A stretch of 5,226 bases of DNA from Gammaproteobacteria bacterium (GTDB lineage Bacteria > Pseudomonadota > Gammaproteobacteria > Xanthomonadales > Xanthomonadaceae): positions 1 to 5,226 of the forward strand of contig JAAZHF010000209.1 in assembly GCA_012510865.1 (NCBI GenBank), given 5' to 3'. A program made the translations under genes and the position numbers. The notes beneath the pieces are model-generated. The model was not told where the DNA came from. It saw only the letters and a list, made by a program, of their open reading frames with translations, and did no database searches. Of the stretch, positions 1 through 5,226 are shown piece after piece; position 1 is the first letter of the stretch, and each line of letters begins with the position of its first letter.

Positions 1-366
1 GCCCTGGAGGATGCGGCCGAGCAGGATCATCGGCGTGGCAAGGGCGCCTTCGATGGCGAAGGCGATCAGCAGCGAGCCGACGATGTTGAGCACGTTGCCG
101 AGGAAGACCACCCGGACCCGGCCATGGCGGTCGCCGAGGCCGCCGAGCACCACGATGAACATGCCGGAAAACAGCGCAGAGAGCGAGATCGCGATGTTCA
201 TCAGCGGCATCGGCATGCCGACGTCGTCGGCCATGAGCGGGCCGACGTTCATCGTGGTCTGCGCGAACAGCCAGAAGGTGACGACGGCAAGCACGATGCC
301 CAGCAGGGCGGAATCGTTGCCCTTGAACCCGTCGGCCGCGGAAGGCGAGCTGGTTGCAGTGGCCAT
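1..366 (-). CDS. MFS drug-efflux-type transporter, NorB/SdrM-like (N-terminal 122 residues, cut by window edge)
   Basis: This is the start of an inner-membrane major facilitator transporter; the rest lies beyond the left edge. About residues 20-40 (LLGIVLAVVTFWLFAQ core), 53-75 and 85-105 are hydrophobic membrane segments, and a fourth begins near 111. MFS motif A lies between helices 2 and 3 at residues 75-85, with Asp79, Gly82, Arg83 and Arg85 in place. From memory, the pattern TFWLFAQ, then ALFSGMF, then GRILQG closely resembles Staphylococcus NorB/SdrM of the 14-helix DHA2 proton-antiport group, so multidrug or metabolite export is likely; the substrate is unknown. The ATG shares its A with the stop of the upstream amidohydrolase gene (TGATG), and AAGGA sits 6 bases before it (373-377). 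Start and overlap indicate translational coupling. The family call is firm, the NorB subgroup reasonable, and the substrate unsupported. Confidence 0.9.
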   Translation of the reverse strand, partial: MATATSSPSAADGFKGNDSALLGIVLAVVTFWLFAQTTMNVGPLMADDVGMPMPLMNIAISLSALFSGMFIVVLGGLGDRHGRVRVVFLGNVLNIVGSLLIAFAIEGALATPMILLGRILQG

Positions 367-1595
367 CACTTGTCCTTGATCAGCCAGGGGGATGCGGCGA
401 CCACGATCGCCTCGACGCCGCGGTCGAGGGTCGGGTGGATGTCCGGTGCGAAGAAGGGCGAATGGTTGCCGGGCGCGTTCTTCCAGTCCGCGCAGCCGCC
501 CAGGCCCCAGTAGGTGTACGGGCAGCCGAAGGCGTCCGGGATCACCGAGAAGTCCTCCGAGGCCGGGACCGGCGCCATGTCGACCGAGTCCTCGCCGAAA
601 TACGCGTCGAAGGCCGCACGCACCCGGGCCGTGGGCTCGTCGTGGTTCTCGGTCAGCGGGTACTGGTCGTAGTAGCGGAACTCCGGCGGCTTCGGCGATC
701 GGGCGGCTTCGCACTCGGCGCGGACGATGCGTTCGATCGCCTCGTGCAGGTGCTTCTCGACGCCCTTGTCGAAGGCGCGCGTGTTGAGTTGCAGCACCGC
801 GGAGTCGGGGATGATGTTGGACTTGGTGCCGGAGTGGAAGCTTCCGACGGTGACCACCGCGGTCTCCCTCGGCGCGACCTCCCGGGCGACGATGGCCTGC
901 AGCCGGGTCACGATCGCGGAGCCGAGCACGATCGGGTCGACGCCGAGGTTGGGCATCGAACCGTGCGAGCCCTTGCCGTGGAGGGTGATCTCGATCGAGG
1001 CCGCGGCGGAGAACAGCGGGCCGCTGCGGATGCCCACCGCGCCGCCGGGAAGCGATCCGAGCACGTGCTGGCCCAAGTAGACGTCGGGCCGCGGCACCTT
1101 GTCGACGATGCCCGCCTGGACCATGGCCCTGGCACCGGCGGCGTTCTCCTCGCCGGGCTGGAACACCGCGACGAAGGTGCCCGACCACTCGCCCCGGTGC
1201 GCGTGGAAGGCCTGGGTCGCGCCCAGCAGGCACACGATGTGCATGTCATGGCCGCAGGTGTGCGCCACCGGGGTTTCCTTGCCGGTGGCCTCGTCGACCT
1301 GGGTGGCGCCTTCGGCGGCGTAGTCGCGGCCCGAGCGCTCCGCCATCGGGAGGGCGTCGATGTCGCCGCGCATCGCGACCACCGGGCCGTCGCCGTTGCG
1401 GAGGATGGCCACGATCCCGGTCCGGCCGATGCGGAGGACCTCGTCGATGCCCGAGGCCCTGAGCTCCTCCTCGATCCGGTCGGCGGTCCTGAACTCCTGC
1501 AGCGAAAGCTCGGGATGGCGGTGGAATTCCTTGTACAGGGCCTCCCGCGCGTCGCGCGAGGACTCCAGGCCGGACAGGATGGTGTGGATCGGCAT
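366..1595 (-). CDS. M20D-family metal-dependent amidohydrolase (N-acyl/aminoacyl amino acid hydrolase type)
   Basis: This 409-residue protein belongs to the hippurate hydrolase / IAA-amino acid hydrolase (AmhX, ILR1-like) family, which cleaves amide bonds in N-acylated or conjugated amino acids with a two-metal site. Motifs in order are HRHPELS (about 25-31), GDIDALP (77-83), HTCGHDMH (112-119), PGEEN (147-151), GQHV (175-178), the dimerisation-domain signature GKGSHGSMPN (207-216), ASEDFS (345-350) and NHSPFF (377-382). Expected metal ligands by family analogy are Cys114, His116, Glu150, His177 and His378, with Glu149 as catalytic base; all are present. No signal peptide is visible, so it is probably cytoplasmic. 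I chose the ATG at 1595: GGAG lies 6 bases upstream and the length suits the family. The in-frame ATG at 1643 adds 16 residues and its GGAG abuts the codon. The stop overlaps the transporter start. The substrate cannot be read from sequence. Confidence 0.93.
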   Translation of the reverse strand: MPIHTILSGLESSRDAREALYKEFHRHPELSLQEFRTADRIEEELRASGIDEVLRIGRTGIVAILRNGDGPVVAMRGDIDALPMAERSGRDYAAEGATQVDEATGKETPVAHTCGHDMHIVCLLGATQAFHAHRGEWSGTFVAVFQPGEENAAGARAMVQAGIVDKVPRPDVYLGQHVLGSLPGGAVGIRSGPLFSAAASIEITLHGKGSHGSMPNLGVDPIVLGSAIVTRLQAIVAREVAPRETAVVTVGSFHSGTKSNIIPDSAVLQLNTRAFDKGVEKHLHEAIERIVRAECEAARSPKPPEFRYYDQYPLTENHDEPTARVRAAFDAYFGEDSVDMAPVPASEDFSVIPDAFGCPYTYWGLGGCADWKNAPGNHSPFFAPDIHPTLDRGVEAIVVAASPWLIKDK

Positions 1596-1656
1596 GGGGG
1601 GCTCCGGGTCTGGACGCTGGCGGTCCGCGGAGAGTAGCCCCATCTCCGGCCGCCTT

Positions 1657-1680
1657 CACCAGGTCTGGTGCCGGGGCCCC
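1657..1680 (-). repeat. Short palindromes after hflD (weak hairpin, no U tract)
   Basis: Just downstream of the hflD stop are an 8-bp perfect palindrome GGGGCCCC (1673-1680) and a 6-bp inverted repeat CACCAG/CTGGTG with a 2-base centre (1657-1670). Either could fold in RNA, but neither is followed by a T-rich run on the minus strand. A real terminator is therefore doubtful, and the palindromes may be chance in GC-rich DNA. No convincing promoter for the amidohydrolase was found in the 85-base gap (1596-1680), so readthrough from the hflD operon is possible. Confidence 0.25.
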
Positions 1681-2289
1681 TCAGCGCAGCAGGTCGTCCA
1701 CCGCCCCGGCCATCGCGCGGCGCCGCAGGAGGAAATCCCAGGGGCTCCCGCCCATCTGCCGCCACAGGACCGCCGATCGCAGCGCGGCCATGAGCATGGC
1801 GCGGATCTCGGCGACGATGGCGGCCTGCCCGAGGTAGTGCGGATTGCCCTGCACCAGGACCCGCGGACGCAGGTGGCTGACGGTGTCCGCGTACAGCCCG
1901 CCGAGCCTGGCAAGCACGTCGGGGTGGGTCGTCCCGAGCCGCTCCGCGTCGTGGCGCGCCGCGAGGATGCCCTGGTGCACGCGCCCGGAGATCGCGTCGT
2001 CCCGCACGAAGCGGCGCTCGAGCTGGGTCACGGCCAGGGCCAGCTTCGGGAGGAGGGGGTCCTGGCCGCGGTTGGCCAGGTAGTCGCGCACCAGCATCAG
2101 CCCCGGGCGGACGTTGGCGGCGCCGCCGTAGACGTCCTCGGCCGATGCGGCGTCGATCCGGAACACGCTGCCCAGCGCGGTCTCCAGGACCGACCCCTCC
2201 GCCTGTCCCGTCTCGGCCACGCGGCGCACCTGGCGCAGCGCCTGGGCGAGGCCGGCCAGGGCCAGCATGCGGTCGTGCAGTTCGCTCAC
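1681..2289 (-). CDS. hflD: High frequency lysogenization protein HflD
   Basis: The predicted protein has 202 residues, close to the roughly 213 of Escherichia coli HflD (formerly YcfC). It is predicted all-helical. Recognisable family points are the N-terminal LALAGLAQ segment (9-16), [11 protein letters not shown] (about 54-64), the LERRF stretch in the middle and the C-terminal signature AVLWRQMGG (about 172-180), which matches AVLWHQVGG in E. coli. In E. coli it is a membrane-associated peripheral protein that binds phage lambda CII and promotes its degradation; its normal cellular role is poorly defined. The start is GTG at 2289, inside a GTGA overlap with the mnmA stop, with a G-rich run just upstream; the four-base overlap argues for translational coupling. 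Its place after mnmA, as in E. coli, supports the call. No lambda-like phage gene is present here. Confidence 0.93.
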   Translation of the reverse strand: MSELHDRMLALAGLAQALRQVRRVAETGQAEGSVLETALGSVFRIDAASAEDVYGGAANVRPGLMLVRDYLANRGQDPLLPKLALAVTQLERRFVRDDAISGRVHQGILAARHDAERLGTTHPDVLARLGGLYADTVSHLRPRVLVQGNPHYLGQAAIVAEIRAMLMAALRSAVLWRQMGGSPWDFLLRRRAMAGAVDDLLR

Positions 2290-3398
2290 GCCGCGGCCCC
2301 CGTGCCGCCCGCGGGGGCATCGGTCGCCTCGATCACCGCTCCGCCAAGGCAGGCCTCGCCCCGGTACAGGACGACCGACTGGCCGGGGGTCACCGCGCGC
2401 TGCGGGCGCTGGAAGGCGACCCTCAGGGTCCCGGAATCCTCAACGGTCACTTCGCATGGCTCCTCTGGCTGGCGGTAGCGCGTCTGCGCGCCGCAGGTGA
2501 AGCGGGTGGCGGGGGGCGAGCCCGCGATCCAGTGCGCGGTCCCGCTCCACAGCGTGTCCGCCATGAGATGGGGGCTGTCGTGGCCCTGGTCAACGGTCAG
2601 CACGTTGCCGGCGACGTCCTTGCCGACCACGTACCAGGGCCGGTCGGCGAAGCCGCGGCGGCCGCCGATCCGCAGCCCTTCGCGCTGGCCGAGCGTGTAG
2701 TAGAACACGCCGGCGTGCTCGCCCACGACCTCGCCGTCGGGCGTGCGGATCTCGCCCGGCCGCGCGGGCAGGTACTGGCCGAGGAACTCGCGGAAATCGC
2801 GTTCGCCGACGAAGCAGATCCCGGTCGAGTCCTTCTTCGCGGCGGTCGGAAGGCCCGCGTCGGCGGCGATCGCGCGCACCTCGTCCTTTCGCAGGCCGCC
2901 GAGGGGGAAGACGGTCGCCGACAGCTGCGACTGGCCGAGCTGGTGGAGGAAATAGCTCTGGTCCTTGCGGCGGTCGGCCGCGCGCAGGAGGCGCCAGCGT
3001 CCGTCCGCGCGGTCGATCCGCGCGTAGTGGCCGGTGGCGATGCGTCCGGCGCCAAGCTCGAGCGCGGCGTCGAGGAAGTGCTTGAACTTGATCTCGCGGT
3101 TGCAGAGCACGTCGGGGTTGGGCGTGCGCCCCGCGGCGTACTCGGCCAGGAAGTGCTCGAACACCCCGTCCCAGTATTCGCGGGAGAAGTCGCGGAAATG
3201 GACGGGGATCCCGAGCAGGCCGCAGACCGCGACCGCGTCGCGCCGGTCCTCGTCGGCGCGGCACTCGCCGCTGCCGTCGTCGGCCCAGTTGTCCATGAAC
3301 AGCCCCGCCACCTGCTCCCCTGCGTCGCGCAGGAGCAGGGCGGAGACCGAGGAATCGACGCCGCCGGACACGCCGACGATGATCCCCGGACCGGCCAT
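2286..3398 (-). CDS. mnmA: tRNA-specific 2-thiouridylase MnmA
   Basis: This 370-residue protein is the cytoplasmic enzyme that adds sulfur to C2 of wobble uridine U34 in tRNA-Lys, tRNA-Glu and tRNA-Gln, using ATP to adenylate the base and persulfide sulfur relayed by IscS and the Tus system. The N-terminal PP-loop SGGVDSS is at 11-17. TPNPDVLCN (92-100) carries Asp96 and the nucleophile Cys99, which correspond to Asp99 and Cys102 of E. coli MnmA. The second catalytic cysteine is Cys195 in [10 protein letters not shown] (Cys199 in E. coli). ATGHYAR (121-127), KDQSYFL (145-151) and YTLGQREGL (234-242) are further family blocks, followed by the C-terminal beta-barrel. Length is normal (E. coli 368). 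The ATG overlaps the nudJ stop by one base (TGATG) and lacks a clear Shine-Dalgarno site, so it is probably translated by reinitiation. The open frame runs upstream to 3980, but that extension lies antiparallel to no family sequence and overlaps nudJ. Confidence 0.98.
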   Translation of the reverse strand: MAGPGIIVGVSGGVDSSVSALLLRDAGEQVAGLFMDNWADDGSGECRADEDRRDAVAVCGLLGIPVHFRDFSREYWDGVFEHFLAEYAAGRTPNPDVLCNREIKFKHFLDAALELGAGRIATGHYARIDRADGRWRLLRAADRRKDQSYFLHQLGQSQLSATVFPLGGLRKDEVRAIAADAGLPTAAKKDSTGICFVGERDFREFLGQYLPARPGEIRTPDGEVVGEHAGVFYYTLGQREGLRIGGRRGFADRPWYVVGKDVAGNVLTVDQGHDSPHLMADTLWSGTAHWIAGSPPATRFTCGAQTRYRQPEEPCEVTVEDSGTLRVAFQRPQRAVTPGQSVVLYRGEACLGGAVIEATDAPAGGTGAAA

Positions 3399-3877
3399 CA
3401 GCGCACCGAGTGCAGCAGCGAGAGCGGCTGCCTGCTGCCCGCGAGGTGGTCGGAGACGACCTGCCACACGAGGGGGCTGCGGTGCCGCGCGGACTGGGCG
3501 CGGAGCTCGGCGGGCGTCATCCACAGCGCGCGCACGATGCCCTCGTCCAGGGGCCGGCCGGGATCGTGCGAGACCGGGCGGGCGGCGAACGCGAAGCGCA
3601 GGTAGTGCCGGCCGGGCGTGCCGTCCGGGGCATGGGGCGCGGTCCACTGGTAGGCGCCGATGAAGGCCGTCGGCTCGACGGTCCATCCGGATTCCTCGAG
3701 GGTCTCGCGCAGGGCTGCCTCGACCAGGTCCTCGTCGGGCTCGAGGTGTCCCGCGGGCTGGTTCAGCACGATCCTGCCGCCGGCGTGCTCCTCGACGCAG
3801 AGGACGCGGCCGTCGTCGACCACCACGGTGGCCACGGTCACGTCCGGCTGCCAGAACCGCCCCTGGCGGTAGGTCAC
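3398..3877 (-). CDS. nudJ: Nudix phosphatase NudJ
   Basis: This 159-residue Nudix hydrolase resembles E. coli NudJ (YmfB), which hydrolyses nucleoside di- and triphosphates and the thiamine precursor HMP-PP. The N-terminal DVTVATVV strand (12-19), [11 protein letters not shown] (39-49) and the later SPLV match remembered NudJ sequence. The Nudix box GX5EX7REUXEEXGU runs 43-65, with Gly43, Glu49, Arg57, Glu58, Glu61, Glu62 and Gly64 all present; Thr59 sits at a usually hydrophobic position. The start is uncertain. No in-frame ATG lies near; GTG at 3877 places the conserved strand at about residue 13, and GTG at 3886 would add three residues. No good Shine-Dalgarno site precedes either. The open frame continues far upstream to 4438, antisense to clpS, which I treat as coincidence. 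The stop overlaps the mnmA start, and nudJ-mnmA-hflD matches the E. coli order. Confidence 0.92.
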   Translation of the reverse strand: MTYRQGRFWQPDVTVATVVVDDGRVLCVEEHAGGRIVLNQPAGHLEPDEDLVEAALRETLEESGWTVEPTAFIGAYQWTAPHAPDGTPGRHYLRFAFAARPVSHDPGRPLDEGIVRALWMTPAELRAQSARHRSPLVWQVVSDHLAGSRQPLSLLHSVR

Positions 3878-3904
3878 GGCAGGCACCGCCCACGTGCGCG
3901 CGCG

Positions 3905-4020
3905 CCGGTGGCGGCGTGCAGGCGATCCGTCGGTGCGAGGCGGGCAGGGTGCATGTGGTGGCCGGGGTCGGGGAGGGCATTTTCGCCCGCGCGGCCGGGG
4001 GCGTCCACCGCCGCCACCGG
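3905..4020. repeat. 12-bp perfect inverted repeat spanning the nudJ-clpS intergenic region
   Basis: CCGGTGGCGGCG at 3905-3916 is the exact reverse complement of CGCCGCCACCGG at 4009-4020, with 92 bases between the arms. The right arm directly abuts the TATAAT box of clpS, in the promoter spacer; the left arm lies 28 bases upstream of the nudJ GTG. It could be paired binding sites, a long-loop RNA structure in the nudJ leader, or chance promoted by GGC-rich composition. The repeat itself is certain; a function is not shown. Confidence 0.5.
3975..3988. other. Small hairpin sequence in the nudJ-clpS intergenic region
   Basis: GGGC and GCCC flank ATTTTC, a four-base-pair stem that could gain one G-U pair. 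It contains one of the few A/T-rich patches in the 3878-4033 intergenic region. It is too short to call a terminator. Apart from this, the long inverted repeat and the TATAAT box, nothing recognisable was found there, including no -35/-10 pair facing nudJ. Confidence 0.2.
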
Positions 4021-4026
4021 TATAAT
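4021..4026 (+). promoter_or_regulatory. Perfect TATAAT -10 element of clpS (likely leaderless transcript)
   Basis: A consensus TATAAT, conspicuous in such GC-rich DNA, ends 7 bases before the clpS ATG. A sigma-70 promoter starts RNA about 6-8 bases after the -10 box, so transcription would begin at or next to the AUG. No Shine-Dalgarno sequence lies before the ATG, which agrees with a leaderless mRNA. No good TTGACA-like -35 is visible at 16-18 bases upstream (that stretch is G/C only), so the promoter would depend on the -10 or on an activator. Confidence 0.6.
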
Positions 4027-4033
4027 CGCGGCC

Positions 4034-4354
4034 ATGAGCAACACGCCCGGACACGAGCGCGACCATGGCGTCGCCGTCGAGGTCGGCCGCCCCGAACTGG
4101 CGCGGCCGCCGCTGTATTCGGTCCTGTTGCTGAACGACGACTACACGCCGATGGACTTCGTGGTCGAGGTGCTCGTGCGCTTCTTCGGCATGGACATCGA
4201 GCGCGCCACCCAGGTGATGCTGCACGTGCATACCCGGGGGCGCGGCGTGTGCGGGGTCTTCACCCGCGAGGTCGCCGAGTCCAAGGTCGCCCAGGTCAAC
4301 GAGTACTCGCGGCTCAACCAGCACCCCCTGCTGGCGACCTACGAGAAGGCCTGA
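4034..4354 (+). CDS. clpS: ATP-dependent Clp protease adaptor ClpS
   Basis: This 106-residue cytoplasmic adaptor recognises proteins with N-terminal Leu, Phe, Tyr or Trp (N-degrons) and hands them to ClpAP by binding the ClpA N-domain. Length and residue numbering align with E. coli ClpS (also 106). [13 protein letters not shown] (31-43) carries Asn34, Asp35, Asp36, Thr38 and Met40, and VMLHVH (61-66) carries Met62 and His66, which line the N-degron pocket. [12 protein letters not shown] (71-82) and NQHPLL (95-100) are further family signatures. The variable N-terminal tail (about 1-26) is the segment that engages the ClpA pore in studied homologues. The ATG at 4034 gives the family length. 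An in-frame ATG at 3953 would add 27 residues without family support and would run through the TATAAT box. clpA follows on the same strand. Confidence 0.98.
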   Translation: MSNTPGHERDHGVAVEVGRPELARPPLYSVLLLNDDYTPMDFVVEVLVRFFGMDIERATQVMLHVHTRGRGVCGVFTREVAESKVAQVNEYSRLNQHPLLATYEKA

Positions 4355-4374
4355 AGCCCGCCGGGGCGGCGCTT
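4354..4374 (+). terminator. GC-rich hairpin directly after clpS (possible weak terminator)
   Basis: Starting at the last base of the clpS stop codon, AAGC-CCGC pairs with GCGG-C-GCTT, giving about eight base pairs with one bulged C (4370) and a four-base loop (4362-4365). Only two T residues close the stem and GC-rich sequence follows, so it lacks a proper U tract. It may stabilise the clpS 3' end or cause partial termination before clpA. The pairing is visible; the role is inferred. Confidence 0.3.
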
Positions 4375-4431
4375 CCGCCTGCACGCGGCGATGACGCCCG
4401 TTGCCGGGATACTGCAACCCGCGTTCAGTGC

Positions 4432-4461
4432 TTGCCAACCGCGCGGGCGAGGGCCTACAAG
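4432..4461 (+). promoter_or_regulatory. Candidate sigma-70 promoter for clpA
   Basis: TTGCCA (4432-4437, 5 of 6 to TTGACA) is followed after 18 bases by TACAAG (4456-4461, 4 of 6 to TATAAT). Transcription would begin near 4468 and give a leader of about 70 bases. The -10 lacks the conserved final T, so this is weak. The remaining clpS-clpA spacer (4355-4536) holds no gene; it has two small inverted repeats, GTTGC/GCAAC (4400-4418) and GGATG/CATCC (4474-4498), of unknown meaning. Confidence 0.3.
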
Positions 4462-4520
4462 GAATCCAGGGCCGGATGGAAAAGCGCCGCTGGCATCCCC
4501 ATCTGGTGGGTAGTGACTCC

Positions 4521-4526
4521 AGGAGG
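4521..4526 (+). promoter_or_regulatory. Consensus Shine-Dalgarno site of clpA
   Basis: AGGAGG lies 10 bases before the ATG at 4537. It is the strongest ribosome binding site in the window and fixes the clpA start. It contrasts with clpS, which has none, so the two genes appear to be translated by different initiation routes. The spacing is slightly long but workable. Confidence 0.8.
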
Positions 4527-4536
4527 CTTCCGCCCC

Positions 4537-5226
4537 ATGTTCAGCAAGGATCTCGAGTACAGCATCGGCCAGTGCTACAAGCGTGCCCGCGAGGCGCGGG
4601 ACGAGTACATGACGGTCGAGCACCTGCTGCTGGCGCTGCTCGACAACCCGTCCGCGGAGACGGTGCTCAAGGCCTGCGGCGCCGACTTCGACCGCCTTCG
4701 CGGTGACCTCGAGCAGGCGATCGCCAGCTCGGTCTCCCGGCTGGCCGACGACGACGGCCGCGACACCCAGCCGACGCTGGGCTTCCAGCGCGTGCTGCAG
4801 CGCGCGGTCTACCACGTGCAGTCCTCGGGCAAGAAGGAGGTCAGCGGCGCCAACGTGCTGGTGGCCATCTTCGGCGAGAAGGACTCGCACCCGGTGTACT
4901 TCCTCAACCAGCAGGACATCACCCGGCTCGACGTCGTCAACTACCTCTCGCACGGCATCGCCCGCACCGGCGAAGAGCCGCAGCACGGCCAGGACGAGCC
5001 GGGCGCCAGGGCGGAGGGCGTCGAAGGCGACGGCAAGGGCGACGCCCTGTCCGAGTTCGCGACCGACCTCAACGCGATGGCGCGCCAGGGGCGGGTCGAC
5101 CCGCTGGTCGGGCGCGGCGAGGAGATCGAACGCACGATCCAGGTCCTGTGCCGCAGGCGCAAGAACAACCCCCTGTACGTCGGCGAGGCCGGCGTCGGCA
5201 AGACCGCGATCGGCGAGGGCCTGGCA
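4537..5226 (+). CDS. clpA: ATP-dependent Clp protease ATP-binding subunit ClpA (N-terminal 230 residues, cut by window edge)
   Basis: This is the start of the hexameric AAA+ unfoldase of the ClpAP protease, which unfolds substrates, including those brought by ClpS, and feeds them to ClpP. The helical Clp N-domain with its two repeats covers about residues 1-142; [12 protein letters not shown] (24-35) and [10 protein letters not shown] (82-91) are its hallmarks, and this domain docks ClpS. A charged, glycine-rich linker follows (about 143-170), then the D1 ATPase entry with GRVDPLVGR (185-193), CRRRKNNP (205-212) and Walker A GEAGVGKT (216-223, Lys222 and Thr223). The sequence ends a few residues later. 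A full ClpA has about 750 residues, so roughly two thirds is missing, including D2 and the ClpP-binding loop. The LVGR-to-Walker A layout is shared with ClpB and ClpC, but the N-domain sequence and clpS next to it point to ClpA. Confidence 0.97.
   Translation, partial: MFSKDLEYSIGQCYKRAREARDEYMTVEHLLLALLDNPSAETVLKACGADFDRLRGDLEQAIASSVSRLADDDGRDTQPTLGFQRVLQRAVYHVQSSGKKEVSGANVLVAIFGEKDSHPVYFLNQQDITRLDVVNYLSHGIARTGEEPQHGQDEPGARAEGVEGDGKGDALSEFATDLNAMARQGRVDPLVGRGEEIERTIQVLCRRRKNNPLYVGEAGVGKTAIGEGLA

Noticed and set aside
354..1637. Open frame of 427 codons on the plus strand, opposite the amidohydrolase
   Set aside because: It is exactly antisense to a gene with all catalytic motifs. Its translation is Arg/Gly/Val/His-rich with no recognisable domain, typical of a shadow frame in GC-rich DNA.
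2145..3605. Open frame of 486 codons on the plus strand, opposite hflD, mnmA and nudJ
   Set aside because: It crosses three well-supported minus-strand genes and has low-complexity composition with no family signature. Long antisense frames arise from high third-position GC.
3399..3980. Upstream extension of the mnmA frame to an ATG at 3980
   Set aside because: It would overlap all of nudJ in another frame, and the protein before the [13 protein letters not shown] region has Pro/Arg-rich noise composition. The ATG at 3398 fits the MnmA family length.
3878..4438. Upstream extension of the nudJ reading frame as a 346-residue fusion protein
   Set aside because: The extra part is antisense to clpS and has no domain; remembered NudJ proteins start just before the DVTVATVV strand. 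A nearby GTG start is more plausible.
4339..4986. 215-codon minus-strand frame opposite the start of clpA
   Set aside because: It is antisense to the clear ClpA N-domain and has no recognisable features.
1..5226. Phage or mobile-element system suggested by the hflD name, or a new defence system
   Set aside because: HflD is a conserved chromosomal gene named for a lambda phenotype. No integrase, transposase, terminal repeats, attachment site or shift in base composition is seen, and every gene fits a known housekeeping or transport family.

Overview
This is a very GC-rich window, with G or C at most third codon positions. It holds seven protein-coding genes, two of them cut by the window edges, in two divergent blocks around a 156-base intergenic region. 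No rRNA, tRNA, CRISPR array, insertion sequence or phage gene was seen. The protein sequences and the gene order suggest a gammaproteobacterium, most likely of the Xanthomonadaceae (Lysobacter or Luteimonas type). That placement is an inference from sequence character and remembered homologues; no database was searched.

Minus-strand block, in reading order: nudJ (Nudix phosphatase), mnmA (tRNA 2-thiouridylase), hflD, then after an 85-base gap an M20D-family amidohydrolase and the first 122 codons of a NorB-like major facilitator transporter that runs off the left edge. The nudJ-mnmA-hflD order is the same as in Escherichia coli, where purB follows; here the hydrolase and transporter follow instead. 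Three junctions in this block are stop/start overlaps (TGATG, GTGA, TGATG), so translation is probably coupled within nudJ-mnmA-hflD and within the hydrolase-transporter pair. mnmA makes the s2U34 modification of Lys, Glu and Gln tRNAs. NudJ is a housekeeping phosphohydrolase. The hydrolase and transporter look like a separate functional pair with an unknown substrate.

Plus-strand block: clpS, a 182-base spacer, then clpA, cut by the right edge just after the first Walker A motif. ClpS delivers N-degron substrates to the ClpAP protease, and clpS-clpA is a standard neighbourhood. clpS has a perfect TATAAT box ending 7 bases before its ATG and no Shine-Dalgarno sequence, which suggests a leaderless mRNA. 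clpA has a strong AGGAGG site and possibly its own promoter.

The genes are ordinary, and no clear undescribed system is visible. The points most worth checking are the likely leaderless clpS start, a 12-bp perfect inverted repeat across the nudJ-clpS intergenic region, and the translationally coupled hydrolase-transporter pair.
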